64,000 nt of DNA, taken from Portulaca oleracea. Its lineage: Eukaryota; Streptophyta; Magnoliopsida; Caryophyllales; Portulacaceae. Positions 24,919 through 37,544 of the stretch are shown here, in pieces. A program made the translations under genes and the position numbers. The stretch lies in the NCBI GenBank assembly GCA_029582165.1, contig CM055881.1:22859594-22923593 (forward strand), written 5' to 3'. Positions within the stretch are counted from its first letter, which is position 1. Each line of letters starts with the position of its first letter. The notes beneath the pieces were generated by a model. The model searched no databases. It saw nothing but the letters and a program-made list of their open reading frames with translations, and was not told the DNA's origin.

Positions 24919-25876
24919 CACATAACAAATAATACTCACATAATTATTCATATAACAATTATAATAATCATATACTATTAATAGTAATACTAATAATAAT
25001 AAGAGTAATACTAATAATACTAATACCCTTGAAATTACCGATATACCCTTGTTTGTCACCCAACAATCCTACGAGCTCAAGCGTTAGCATAAATAAACAC
25101 ATTACGAACAGCAGTAAATAACGAAGTCAAACCTATTCTATTAACGACGTCACGGTCAACATCGTTGGATTTTTCGGGGTTTTACACCTTATTTCAGGAT
25201 ATAATAACCAAAAGGAAAGGAAATCCAGAAGATTGTGTTGCAGCCAAGAAAAGATATTATGCTAAGAAGGAAGGAAGATCGGAGAAAGGAAAGGAAGACC
25301 TTCATCTCCAACGGTTTACCAAGCTAACATTATAAATATGTAGTCACAAGATGAAGACAAAAAGGCGATTCCACGAAAGTAATCACAGAGTAAGAAATCC
25401 GGTGGGATTTCTGAGTGTGTAGCCAATGGTTCGGTGGTGAAGCTAGGTAGCCAGTAAAGGACCTCTGGTGAAGGTATAGCCAAGGACCTTAGTGAGCATT
25501 CGTTGTGTCCACATGTGGTGGTGAGATGATGTGTAGCAGAGCCTTGACGGACTAAGGCTGTATGAGTTTGTGCTTCAATGTAATCCATCATGTTCCAAAT
25601 CTCGTTAGGGTTTTTCCTACGATGATCCTTATCTGTAGCTGGCTCAAGGACATTTAGTCTTGGTCAGTGAACCTATCAATAACTGCCTTCAGGCCGTTAC
25701 TTTTCTTGTTTTGATTCCTAAGTGTAACTTGTTCTTTGATTGACATAAATATAATGAGGTATTTCAGTTACACTGTGTTTTGATCCTTGGTTTGAAACCA
25801 AGGAAGTTTTCTGTAACGTCCTTACCTAGCATGTAGATCTCAATTATGAAATTCACCCCCCTCAAGGGCCTCTACA

Positions 25877-27690
25877 GAAAGTACAACAACATTAACGATG
25901 TAGAGAATACACCACCGTCTCAACGCACGAACCTCGCTCCTTCGTACATGCACCAGATCCACAAGAGATCCCTTTCTCCATTGTTGGCTTCGAAGTCAAA
26001 GGAGGGCTTAGATCGAAGGATGAAGGTTGGGATTTGGCTATAAAATCGAGAATCACAAATGAAGAAAGAATGGTTGGTTTTGGGCAGTGACACTCGAGCC
26101 TCTATCGTCTTTTAGGATTAGTTCATAGTTTATTGGTAGATTAGATCTAAATTTCAATGGTTTATTGCATGTCTTTGGCTTGATTTCAGATTGTATTTAG
26201 GATAACTTTGTGTTTTAGATTTAATTTCCCATCTTGAATCTTGTTATTTTTCTTGGTTTGATTTTAGCTAATTGTTCTTGAATGATGTGTGGGATTGATT
26301 TCGATTTTAGAGGTAGATTAGATTTTGAATAGTAATTTTTATGAATGATAATTTTTTGTTTGTTGTCTCTATTTTTGTTCTATTCATTTCTCCTTCGTTT
26401 TTATTTCCCTATTTCCCTTGTTTCTCACCATTTCTGTTGTTTGCCCCTATATCCCTTCTCTTCTGTCGTCTTTCTCTCTGTTTCATTCTTTGCCTTTTCC
26501 TCCTATTTCTCGGTTTTGGTGGTAGTAGTTGTAGGGTTGTAGTTTTGTTTTTCGTTTCTTTCCTTCGGTCAATAGCAGTATGTAGTAGAGATTGTAGTAT
26601 TTCTTTCCTTTGTAGTAGTTTATGTCGAGTTCTAGGTTAGCATTATAGGTTAGATTGATGTCATTTTGTTCATTAAATGGGATGAATATGGTTAGTTGAT
26701 GAGTGTAGAATTAGGTCTTAATAGGGTCTTTAATTGACTCTTATGGGTCTTTAATTTGGTTAGGGTCAGTTTAGATAGATTAGTAGTTGGGCCAACCTTC
26801 ATTGGACCTTTAGGGTTAGTTAGGTCAGTGTTAGATTAGTGTTTTGGGACAAATTCGGTCATGGGTTATTAGGATTAGTGGAGTCTAGATTAGTTGGGTC
26901 ATTAGGTGTTAGGTCTTCAAATGGTCCAAGTCTTTTGGATCACTAGGTTAGGTTTTGGGCCAGAAATGGTCCAAGTTTTTAGATTATTAGTTTAGGTAAT
27001 TTAAAATAAGTTCAAAGTAAGTTGAGTCTTAGGTTCTAATTAGGTTTTCAATTTAAAATGTCCCGCTAATCCCTAAAAACAAAACATTTGAAAACATGAA
27101 AAAATATGAGACTGAGCTCAATATATTCGACATTATAATGCAAAAATATTAAAATAAATAATTTTATCGGGCAATGCCATATTTAAATTTATTTTGAAAT
27201 GAGGGAGAGGAGAATATGCTCAAACGATTATAAGTTATTATCTGGAAGTGGACTTTGTCCAAATAAATTAAATAAATAAGAATAGTAAAAACGATGAGGT
27301 TAAAGAATAAAGGTAACAATGGTTATAAAACATTTACACATATACCAAGTAGTAGTCATTAAATAAAACTTAATAGATATAGATGCAAAATACTTATAAT
27401 AACTAATGATAAATAACAAACATTACGATGAGGATTAAAATTAATCAAGGAAGCCAAAATCTTCTTCCAACACTGCTTCCCCATTACTAAGGGGCTCATC
27501 AAAGATCTTGGAGCCAATACCCCCTTAGCGGCACGATTTTCCTACAACACATGCACTCAAGGACGGTCGACCCTCGATTATTTCAAAATCCATAGACCAT
27601 GAAGACGCATGTACTCGGGCCGATCAAGCCGACTATTAAACAAAAATTAAACATTAGGTTTTTAAAACAATAATGGGTGAGTTTAGATGC
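25877..27690. other. Unassigned transposon-like stretch
   Basis: Follows the solo LTR. It has a T-rich tract (26340-26560), a zone with repeated TTAGGT and TTGGGCC words (26690-27000), then AT-rich DNA. None of the frames show a protein family. It may be untranslated retrotransposon DNA. Confidence 0.35.
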
Positions 27691-27695
27691 ATTAG

Positions 27696-29063
27696 TGATG
27701 GAGATCATCATGAAAAACAGCAAGCAGCTGCAGCTTCATCAGCAAAGGAGGCATCCATAGGAGCTTCACCAGCACTTTAAACAACAACACAAGGAAGAGA
27801 CCATGTTGATTTACCAAACTCAGCAGCTAAGGAAGCATTTCCAGCAGAAACAGCAGGCTTCCAAATCCCAGCAAGGACAGCAGGTCATTCAGCATGTCAC
27901 TCAGCAGTTCAGCTACTCAGCAGGAGGTTCACAGATTGACCAACATCCACCAACCCACCAACACCATCCATCCAAGCTTGTTACACACTTGTGAGACAAC
28001 TCTTGGCACCTACAGCCATCCAGCCCATTCGCATTGGTCATTCATACCAAATTCAGTTCCCAGCAGCAACAGTCCAAGCAGCAGTCTTTCTCAATGTCCT
28101 ATCTATTGATTGAGGAAGATTCAGCCAAGGTTCCCTAGGAGTTTTTTGTTCTTTGCCATGCCATTTTCAAGTCCAAGCCAAGTCCCAGCATGTTCGAGCA
28201 TAGCAACAGCAAGTTTCAAATGCCAAAACAAACAATCTCAGCAGGATTGTTTGTTATCAGTTTTTCCAGAACCTAAGTTATGAGGCTAAGTCTTTTGTTA
28301 TCTGTCCATAGGGGTTGTTTTGGTCTTTCCAGCTCGAGCTTAACCTGTTGAGATTATATCCAGGTTAACTTTGGCGCGGGAATTACCTTAGTAACATCAT
28401 TTTTTACCCCCTTAGGAAGGAAAGCTCCCTATTGGTCCATTTTGCCACTCTTTTGGCATTTGGTCCAATCAGGTTTTAGCTAGCATTCTCCTTTTATTTT
28501 CTAAACAAATGTCATCCAGATCATATTAGCTAGCTTAGGATGTAATCATATGTATTTGTTTTAAGTTTTGTAAGTTAGAATTAGTCGAGAGAGATTAGTC
28601 AGTTAGCTTATGCTTAAGCAGCTGCTAATCAAACTAAGGTAGTCTTTATATTCTAAAGTTTCCAGCAATGAAAGGCATCTCAGTGTTCATTCAATAGTAT
28701 TCTCGAGTGTCTTAGATCCTCTATATGTTTGTGAGTAGCAGATAACTCTCAACGTCTTGGTTAAATCAGCTCCTGTCACTGGATTTTGGCAAGAATCCAG
28801 CAAGTGTCAGCTGTGCTTGATCATCCATGCTCTGGTGTGTCTGTAGGAGTATGAATGTGAGAGTCCTTTGCCCTTGATTGCAGTTGTGGTGTGTCTGTAT
28901 CAACTGTAAGCAAGCCTATCTTTTATTTTCCTCGTTGAGTTGTTTTCTATTCCAGCCAATTGTTTCCAATTAACTATTGTTATTACAGTCACTCTGGTGT
29001 GTATGTGAGTTGTACGATGCATTCTAGTTCAATACTCTGATCTTTGTGAACTAGCATACATCA
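27696..29063 (+). mobile_element. Solo LTR, 1.37 kb
   Basis: Starts TGATGGAGATCATC, ends GCATACATCA, and is flanked by perfect ATTAG duplications (27691-27695 and 29064-29068). The left part is rich in CAGCA/CAGCAG words, which give a glutamine-rich frame (27803-27994) without a known domain. No primer site follows, so it is a solo LTR of unassigned superfamily; the orientation is tentative. Confidence 0.82.
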
Positions 29064-29068
29064 ATTAG

Positions 29069-29603
29069 TCATTAAACAACTTTGAAAAATAATAAAACAA
29101 CAATTATTTCACATTAGTTAGAGTAGCTTATGTTTTAACATTTAAACAATTGTGAAGGTAAGAGTCAAGGAGATATACCTGAATTCTGTAGATAAAAGGA
29201 ATAAATCCTCCCTTTTCACTTAAGAAATCTAATTTATATTAATATAAAAAAATAGTAACAATAATAATACTAAATTTAAATAATTGAGATAATTAATAAA
29301 AATGGGGATGTAAAATTAGATTGGACAATTACCCAAATCGATAATATGGGCTGTTGTGATTTTTGGAGGCCCAAAAAAGGAAGAAGACTGGTTGGGTTAT
29401 TAAAATTAAAAGGGGTGGGATTTTGTCTCTCCTTTTCCCTTTCCCATTAAATGAGAGAGAGAGAGAGAGAGAGAGGTGTTGGTGAGGTTCTAGGCAATGA
29501 GGAGCGACACCATTAGTGGTAGCGCAACTGTGACGACGATGGGAAAAGGCTCAGGTGACAGCGACCCAGCCGCCAGATATAAAAGTAAATTTTGTAGAAA
29601 TTA
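29069..29603. other. AT-rich stretch with a (GA)n microsatellite
   Basis: AT-rich DNA continues from before the solo LTR. A GA repeat lies at 29453-29475. The GC-richer stretch after it (29480-29580) could be the start of a former gene, but no family is recognisable. Confidence 0.4.
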
Positions 29604-29974
29604 AAATTAATTTCGTAAAAATTACTCGGAGGTACCCCAATATTTGGAGAAACTATTTTTCGGTACCCCAACTTTTCAAAACTAATTTTGAGGTACCCTT
29701 ACTTTTTGGGTTAGTAATTATTTGGTGCTTTTCCGGCCATTAATTTTATTAAGTGACCGAAATACCCTTATTCTTCTTCTTTAAGGGTATTTTTTCAAGA
29801 AGGGAAGAACAAGGGCATTTTGGTCACTTAATAAAATTAATAGCCGGAAAAGCACCAAATAATTACTAACCCAAAAAGTAAGGGTACCTCAAAATTAGTT
29901 TTGAAAAGTTGGGGTACCAGAAAAATATTTCACCAAAAGTTAGGGTACCTCAGAGTAATTTTTTGATTAATTTC
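29604..29974. mobile_element. Foldback MITE with near-perfect arms
   Basis: Two arms of about 165 bp face each other around a centre near 29790. They contain spaced GGTACCCCAACTTTT and GAGGTACCCTTACTTTTTGG words, and the inner 125 bp is almost identical. No reading frame is present. Exact ends and target duplication are unclear. Confidence 0.85.
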
Positions 29975-29999
29975 AAAGTTAATGTTTTTTTTGGATAAT

Positions 30000-30660
30000 A
30001 AATTGACCAAAAATTAAGTATGGTTGCTCTCAGAGGAATGGGGTTCCTAGACAGTGGATAAGCTCATGGCGCAAAACAGGTTTGAATGAGACAACAAACT
30101 TATCAAGCAGTCGTTCACTTAGAAGGTGCCCAACGGATCCTTGTAACTCCACTAAGGAATCAGGAGGCAGAGGATCATGTTCGTTTGGGCAAAACCAATG
30201 ATGATAATTTCACAATCAAAACAGGCTATTATTATCATGGTTGGATGCAAAATTATGTTCCTTGCATGTAAACACAGTTGCTGAATTCGTTATTATTCCT
30301 TCCAAATGGTGGATGGTTTTCGGAAGCTAGCGCATAATGCTTTACCACTTGGAGGCTGCATCAATAAATGGAATCATGAAGCTATAACCGCCAATTATTT
30401 CTACAAGACCAAACCACTGGCTGCACACATTTTTAGGGATTGCGACCATGTGAACCGAGTTTAGTTCGGGAGTCAACTTGGCTTGACTATGATTGCAGAT
30501 ATACACTTGGAATTCAAGAGTGATTAGCTTATTAATTCAGTGTAATTTTTGGCCAACGAAAACGAGAATTCTCTCAAACCATTACATTACTTATTGAATG
30601 TCATCTGCAGTATCTGTGTAGCAAGGAATACTTGATTTTTCGTTGGCATTTCACAACCTC
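30000..30660 (+). pseudogene. LINE 3' fragment (zinc-binding RT-tail and RNase H-like region)
   Basis: Broken frames give HVRLGKTNDDNFTIKTGY, LAHNALPLGG and TGCTHIFRDCDHVNRVWF-like pieces. These match the zf-RVT segment found after the reverse transcriptase of plant LINEs. The piece at 30086-30271 is the longest open stretch (61 residues). Stops and frame changes are frequent. Confidence 0.6.
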
Positions 30661-31142
30661 TACAAATTGTAGCAACATTAATTGGAGAAAATATAAATTT
30701 ATTGAGCCACAAGAGCACAACAACTGTAACACCCCGGATATATGGTTAAGTGTGGCTTAAGAGGATTAAAATGACTACTTATATCACCAAGGTACATCTT
30801 CTTTTATGGTAGCTAATCCGTTAGGAACTCCTCAGTTAAACGTGCTTATTTGATAAAAATCTGAAATTTTTTACAGTAGCATGTTGGATGAACCTACTGT
30901 ATGGGAAAATTATAAAATTTGATTTTTAAACTTATCGGACTATTCTTATTTATTTTCCTCTTAAACAGCGAATTAAAAGCTTTAATTCCCTAAAATTTTG
31001 TAATCTTTTGAAAATTGTTAAAGTTCTGGAAAATTTTCATATTGGGTTATTAGATAACACTATGATATGAGACTCTTCAATTCGATAATTTTGATAATTT
31101 TATTTAAGTTTTCATACATGAAAATAACCAATACTAGGAAGC

Positions 31143-31178
31143 GACACGGACTGTGTTGAGCCAACACGGACCGTGTTG
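31143..31178. repeat. Palindromes CAACACGGACCGTGTTG
   Basis: One perfect 17-bp palindrome (31162-31178) and a diverged neighbour (31143-31157, GACACGGACTGTGTT). The same word occurs in the Copia LTR at 46760-46866. Confidence 0.8.
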
Positions 31179-31572
31179 CCAGCAGTATTGGTGAATTCGT
31201 GCATTTTAGGGTTTAAAATTAGTTTTAGAAATTAATTATTGAATCCTATTAGTACTAAATCAGTTAATAGACATAAAATATATTAATAAAATATTATAAA
31301 GTTTAGGAAACTTGCAATATCTTTATAAGATATAGTATCTTTTAGATCTCTTGATTTTAGAAAAATCGAGTAATTTGTGTGTAAAGGTATAAAAATCCTA
31401 AATCTGTTTAGGTAACTAAGATAAAATTTGGAATTTTGTTTATTTTGTTAATCATGCAAACTGTTTAGGAAACCTTTATTTAGTATTTGTTTCCATATAT
31501 ATGTTATATTGCAATTAAATATGCGTTTATAATTTGTTATTTAAAGCATGTGTTATAGTTGATATAATTATT

Positions 31573-32469
31573 CACTACCAAAAAAGGGTCCTCCTTCCAC
31601 GCTTAAAACGACTTCTAGCCACGCTTATAAGCGAGGCCAAGAATCCTTGCCATGGATAAATAAGCGTGGAAAGGGAATGTGTGGGGAAAATTTTGCCACG
31701 CTTAATAAGCGTGTCAAGAAGAAATTCGCCACCCATAATAAGCGTGCATGGAGCAACTTTGCCAGCTTATTACGCGTCCACGGACGAGCTGCTCTCCAGC
31801 TACTATAATTTTTTTCTTTTGAATGTAGATTCGAACCCCCGACCACAGCACATAAGAATGAGTTACTAACCAAACCCTTACCGCTTAAGCATTAAAGATT
31901 ATTTGATTCTAATAACTAATTTAATATTCTATATACACAAATGCCACTTGACTTTTTTTTATCTTCTATTTTAGCTTTAACTAATAAAATAGGTATATTA
32001 AAAAATTATAATTATAATTTTTTAAATATTCTTGAAATTAATATAATACTATATGTACAAATATATCACTTGGCTTCTAATATCAACGCGCCCAAAATTC
32101 AATATTCCTTAATGTTTCTTTTAATTTTTTTGAAATTATTTTTAAGACTAAATGAATTCCTTAATTAAACCTGGAGCCTAATTATAAGATTATACTTTTT
32201 TGTAAAAAAAAAAATTATAATGTAAAATTGTTGTCTGTCACGCATATTATATGTAAAAATATAGGTTTGTTTGGGAGAATGTTATAACCTCACTTAATAA
32301 GCGTGACCAAACTCTTACAACGCACTAGCACGCTTATATGCGTGTTTACAGTTTAACCTCTCTTACTAAGCGTGGCCATTGCATATAGTAGGAATTTGCA
32401 CGATTTTTTCCCCTCATTTAAATAAGCGTGGGAAAATATGCGTGGAAGGATGCATATTTTCTTGTAGTG
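31573..32469. mobile_element. Non-autonomous CACTA element
   Basis: Ends CACTACCAAAAAAGGG and, inverted, CACTACAAGAAAATATGC, with a perfect 3-bp duplication ATT (31570-31572 and 32470-32472). Both subterminal regions carry many copies of CCACGCTTAATAAGCGTGG-like words, which are themselves palindromic. No transposase is present in 897 bp. Confidence 0.9.
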
Positions 32470-32769
32470 ATTGCAATATTGCTTGTTTGCATATGCTTCT
32501 AGTATGACCATAGATAGTCGGTTTTACCGGTCTGCGTACCGGGTTGGGTGAAATACGGCTGCGTGCCGTCCTTGAGTTATTTTAAATTTAAATTTCAGTT
32601 AAGTTTATTTTAATTCATGTAAGGTCTCTTTAAAGAGGTCCACTTTGTAAATTTGTTGTAATTGAAGACATCAAGTTGAGTGGGAGCCCAACAGCAATGG
32701 AGGTGTTGATTCGAGTGGGAGCCTATCCAAGGAAGTTGCAAAATCCAAGAAGAGTTTCTTGAAGACTGT

Positions 32770-34940
32770 CAAGGCTTAGATAAAATTAGTTTGATAAATC
32801 TAGGTGGCCATACTAGGGGTTTTATTTATGCTTTAAATTCGTTGTTGCATGTTCTATTATGCCTTTTTATGCTTTTCGAAAGAGTTCACCTAGAATTGCG
32901 CATGTTTAGGATAATAAAACCTACTCTCAAAATTGAATTATTGCTCAACCTATCGAAACACCACTTAGATGGATAAATAAAAAAAGCCAAAGCAGATTAT
33001 TTGTCCATCATTAATAAGTAGGGTGGAAGCTAGGTCAATTCAAAATTGGCTATCAAAATAGTTTTGGGCTAAGAGCAGAGGAAGAGAAATATTGTATTCG
33101 ATACAAATTTCTTGCCAAGAGTCATTTTGAATGATCGATCATAAGATGATCCACCAAAGATAACATGAGATCGAGTTTTGTTGGGCCAAAGTCCGCTTGA
33201 GCCTGTGAGTCTTGTGGGTCTTGGTTAAAATTAAAACACTAAATGAGAGTTTATAAAGTGTTTTGATTTGAAATTAAAATTAGTTTAATTTCTTTTGATG
33301 AATAATAACTAAAATGACCATTTTTGTCTCGTAGAATTATTTATGTCTTTTCACTCAAACATCCACCACTAATAAAATATTGTTTTCTCCTTGAGAAAGA
33401 GAAAAACAATTACACCAATTCCTTAATTGGCATTGCCATCGCAAGATTGTCTTGGAGGCGATGAAAAGAAACATGTCTTTGATATAACATTGAGCTAGGC
33501 ATCAATATTAAGAGGTCAATCAAGCCAAATGGATACACGTAATGTCATAGTATTCATGCAACTTTAAATTCAAAATGTTTGAAGATTAGAGGAAGTATTT
33601 CAATATTACCAACTCAAAACCAAGTTCATCGAACTAGTTAGAGTTGATAAATATGAAACCAATAACCAGATAGTCTCGGTTAAGCTAGATAAAAGCCAAT
33701 TGATGGCACTCATGTTCTGAAATAATTTGACTATTTTAAAATATGAGAAACCTCAGATCCCCCTTTTTAACCAAAGGTTGGCGACCAAAGATAGTCTTTT
33801 AGTGAAAGGGAAAATAAGATTTAAGAAATCTATCAAAGACAAGAAGTCAAAGGAAAGTTAAGGGCAAACAGTTGTACATACCCAACCAATGACAGCAACC
33901 GGTTAACAACCAGATCATGTATGACACTGGGAGCGTGAATAACTATAAGGAAGACTTGAGATATGATTTCAATTCTAGGCAAATGCGTATATGATACACA
34001 CTACCTTTATTAAACCCACTTTGAGTATAAGATACCGGCTGTGAAACTCACATTTATGCAAATGTGTAGATCTACAGCAAAGCAGATGTGCTTTGAAAGA
34101 TGAGAGTCAGCGTACAAATAGGAACATGCAATTAGTTGTAGTTCCTTATGGAGAGTTGGTTGTTTATTCATTCCTCAAGACTTATAAGAGAAATTTATAG
34201 GTGATCTATGTTCTCATTATAAGTAGAAATTTGATTTCTTGCTCTCAATTAGAGAGAGAGAGGATCTCGGATAAACACACCCGACACATCGAAACCAAAA
34301 GGTTTAAAAGGAATAACTCATGTTCAAACATAAAACTTGTATCTATTAAGTCATGTAAATCAGAGCGCATTCGGAAGCGTCACAGTGATAGACTTATGAA
34401 TGATAAGACTTTGAAACATGTGATGTCTGCAAAGCATGACTGTACCTTTTACAAGAAAGGGTGAACGTGCCAACAAACACTCATGCATATGGATGTATGT
34501 AGTCCAATTGAGTACAAGTACAAGGGATGAATTACTTCAAATCTTCAAAGATGAATAAAAATAACACATGGTGATTCATGTCTATGAGATTCATATGAAG
34601 CTGGAATGTTAAAATAGTTTGAACATTTCCAAAATGAAGTAGTCTTGGGGAAACAATGAGAGCACCTAGATACGATCGGAAGGATGCTAATGGTTGAGCC
34701 AAGAGTTTGAACAAATGACTCAAATGAAACATTATTCTGGCACTACAAGCTTAAGTCATATTAATCAGAAATGCATTCAGAAACTGCATAGTGCAGGATG
34801 GAAAACATAAACTTTGAAAAGTTCAATGTTTGTAAAGCATGCCTGATGGGTAAGATGACTAAAATCACCTCTTATTGGAATTGGTGAACAAGCTAATGAC
34901 TTATTAGGATGCAAACATATTGATGTATGTGGGCCTATGA
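32770..34940 (+). pseudogene. Copia 5' region with GAG-pre-integrase remnant
   Basis: Mostly unreadable decayed DNA. Around 34741-34935, alternating frames give GHINQKCIQKLHS-like and NDLLGCKHIDVCGPM-like pieces, the well-known junction of the GAG-pre-integrase zinc-binding segment with the integrase core. A partial older copy of the segment appears at 34201-34464. No intact gag was seen. Confidence 0.6.
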
Positions 34941-36489
34941 TGTAACGACCCATTTTTTTAAAAAATTTTTTTTTACTGAGAAATATTCTTAGTCTCATTT
35001 TCAAATTAGTACTTGGGTTCATAATGTCCATGTGTGTCCAACATGTCATGATGTCCATCATAATCCATGTACGTCCATGTCATACGAGTCCATGTAATTC
35101 ATAACAGTCCATAAAATGCATGTCTCAAGTGTCTTGTAAGTTGGTGTCTTTTTTGTTTAAGTTCATTTATTAAGGTCATGTTATGAGTTATGTGAGGCCA
35201 AATGGGGCTTACCTTCTTAAGGAGTATGGTGGGTAATCCTCACTACAATACTCCTAAGGAAGGGCTCCCATGACTTATACTTTCCCCTTTAATTCCATAT
35301 TAAGGTGATTCATAGTAGGGGAGGGGGAGTACTTTCTCATTAATCCCTTAGTTCCTATTACAAGTACATTGAGTTTTTTTAATGATGGAAATAAAACTAG
35401 AGTTCAAAACATAAAGGAAAGTGGAAATTGCATATACTTAGTTAGTTTAACTCTTTATTTAAAGCTTCTTGCAATAGGCCCTTGGTTCCCATATCATCAT
35501 GCCCATGTCTCTATGCCTCCTCATCCTTGAAGGTCACCTCACATCAAGTCTCCTTTGAAAGACTAGTACCTAAGAGAGGGACATAAACATGGATTAGCCA
35601 AAGCTAAGTATGGAGATGTAAAACATTCATAAACATATACATAGAGAACATGATGCATGCTTATGATTTTATGACCTATGTGCCTAATGCTCATAAAATG
35701 GCTTGATCAAGCACTTGGATGTCCATGATGCCCCTATAGGATTTCTTTTTTGAGGATCCTCATTCATAAACCATGATGCCTACATAGTGGTACCACTTAT
35801 CATAAACTTGTCATATGCCCAAGGGACTTTGAGAACCATAGAAAATCATAAAAGAACCATAAATCCATAAAAATGAGTGTGCCTTAGAGACCATCACTCT
35901 TGTCATGTGTAGGACTTTTAAAGAATTATTGCACCTATGGAGACTTACTAAGGATGATTCAAGATCATCTACATGCCATGAATGTATGAATATGATGATG
36001 ATGATGATATGAACACATGAAGTTGACATAACTTATAATTTTTTTTTTTTCATATCATGAATCCAAGATCATGTTTCACTTTGTCATACAACTAGGGTAA
36101 CAAGAATATCATCATGTGAAAGGAGCATCATTATCTACTTAATGTCTTTAGGATTTATTTTCATGGGTTTAGAGTCAAGAGTTAGTATCATCAATAGGTA
36201 ACCATCCATCCACATATAGCATGTAAACATGAAACATAAGCCTTATTAAATATAAATAATCAACTAAATAAAAATTTGCATAAATGAAATGATTTTTAGC
36301 CTTTATGGCCCTCTCTTAGGCACTCAACACATAATCCATTAGGGTTGAAAATCATGATCTCCATACCTTGATCTTCTTGGGATTTTCGGTATCCTGAAAA
36401 TTATATTAATTAGCTAAAATTAGTACACCCTCCTACATGTAAAAGCCTTAGCTAAAACTGATTTTTTTGTTGATTCTTAACTTGGTATG

Positions 36490-37527
36490 TGATGTATATT
36501 TGCCTAGCTATATACATCAAGGCCTAGCTAAAGGACCTCAATCCAGCTAGAAGCTACAAATGTCGCCTTGGGTATCAACAACTACAAGGGTTTATTAGCT
36601 CAAGGAAGAAAGCATGAAGGACCTTGATGGTATTCTAGCTTACATGGAGTTACTATCACATTTGGAGGACATCAATGAGCATAAATAACTCTCAAGTCCT
36701 TATTGAGAAGTCATCTCTCACGGCAGCAAAGGACTCCATCAAGTACAGTTCGATATTTTGCTCTATAACTCTAGATCCATACGTCTATTGAGGAAATCAT
36801 CAAAAGACAGATTGGAGCTCTTTAAATACGCTTTCCAATGGTTTTTGAATCAATGAAAACGGACAAGTATTGAAGGAGTTATAGCAATTTCTTTCTAGAG
36901 TTGTATTTTAGAGTTTATGATGTCATAAATAGGATATATGATGTAATAGTTGATTCTTGGTTTCTTGAACCCTAGGTACACGTCCAAGGGGTCCTAAGAG
37001 TAGTATAAATAGACCCCCTAGGGTGCCATTGTATTCATTCAATACATCTTATATCAAATACAAAGTAAACACATTGTGTTTTCTCTCTAGCTTGTGTGCT
37101 AGAATTGGTTCTCTTGAGGGAGAGTCTTTTGATTCTCTTCTTCTATTCTAAGATTGGCTATCTTAGATGGTGATAGGAAGAGTTGGAGGATTCTAGGAGT
37201 GGTGAATCTGTATCTCCTTAGAAGATCCCAAGCCGTTTATCATTCGATCAAACGATTCATTCTTGTTGTAAGTTTGATCTATTCTTTTGAATCTTTTGAT
37301 TTCCATTGCATTTTCATTCCATTCTTTTCCATACCAACCAGAATACATCCCCATTCATTCGTTCATCCATCCATCCATTCATTCATCATCCATTATTCAT
37401 TCATTTACACTCCATTTCCATCTTTATTCATTCATTCTTGTGATCAAGAATCAATCTATCCAACCCCAAGTTTAAAGATCCTTATATTGTTGTGTAATGT
37501 GATCATCCTTGATCCCATTATACATCA
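36490..37527 (+). repeat. 5' LTR of the young gypsy element
   Basis: 1038 bp, TG..CA ends. A TATAAATA box lies at 37004-37011, in front of an AGACCCCCTAGGGTG palindrome-like word. The 3' half has repeated CATTCATTCATC words that give spurious His/Ser-rich frames. Confidence 0.95.
37004..37011 (+). promoter_or_regulatory. LTR TATA box
   Basis: TATAAATA, about 520 bp before the end of the 5' LTR. The identical box is at 41541-41548 in the 3' LTR. It likely drives the element's transcript. Confidence 0.7.
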
Positions 37528-37531
37528 AAAT

Positions 37532-37544
37532 TGGTATCAGAGCC
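37532..37544 (+). other. Primer-binding site (initiator Met tRNA)
   Basis: TGGTATCAGAGCC, four bases after the 5' LTR end, complementary to the 3' end of plant initiator Met tRNA. Confidence 0.92.

Larger units (their letters stand above)
20930..25186 (-). mobile_element. Chromovirus-type solo LTR, 4.26 kb, inside the previous one
   Basis: On the minus strand it runs from TGTAAAACCCCG to CGGGGCGTCACA, flanked by perfect 5-bp duplications CCTTA (20925-20929 and 25187-25191). Both ends match the short LTR at 62967-63304, which is followed by a real primer site, so the identity as an LTR is well supported. Such long LTRs are known in the Tekay/Del group. The interior holds a tandem repeat (21443-21701), a GC-rich block (24160-24560) and a TAA microsatellite. 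Open frames in it are chance. Confidence 0.87.
20682..25876 (+). mobile_element. Copia-type solo LTR interrupted by a second solo LTR
   Basis: Starts TGTTGGGACCAGGG, ends GGCCTCTACA, and is flanked by GAAAG on both sides (20677-20681 and 25877-25881). Without the inner insertion it is about 933 bp. A sibling with the same blocks (GGTCAAGGTCCTTCAC, GAGCCTTGACGGACTAAG) is at 52072-52934. No internal region or primer site remains, so it is a solo LTR formed by recombination. The superfamily is inferred from length and ends only. Confidence 0.85.
30725..32700 (+). mobile_element. Gypsy-type LTR-like segment, interrupted by a CACTA element
   Basis: Begins TGTAACACCCCGGATAT, a start common to plant chromovirus LTRs, and continues on both sides of the CACTA insertion (31573-32469). 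It holds AACACGGACCGTGTT palindromes at 31143-31178. I could not find its right end or a target duplication, so boundaries after about 32600 are a guess. Confidence 0.4.

Noticed and set aside
27803..28109. Gln-rich frames as a possible host gene
   Set aside because: They lie within a solo LTR and lack a domain, a start context or splice signals.
30725..32700. Complete solo LTR starting TGTAACACCCCGG
   Set aside because: No matching right end or target duplication was found, so it is reported only as an LTR-like segment.
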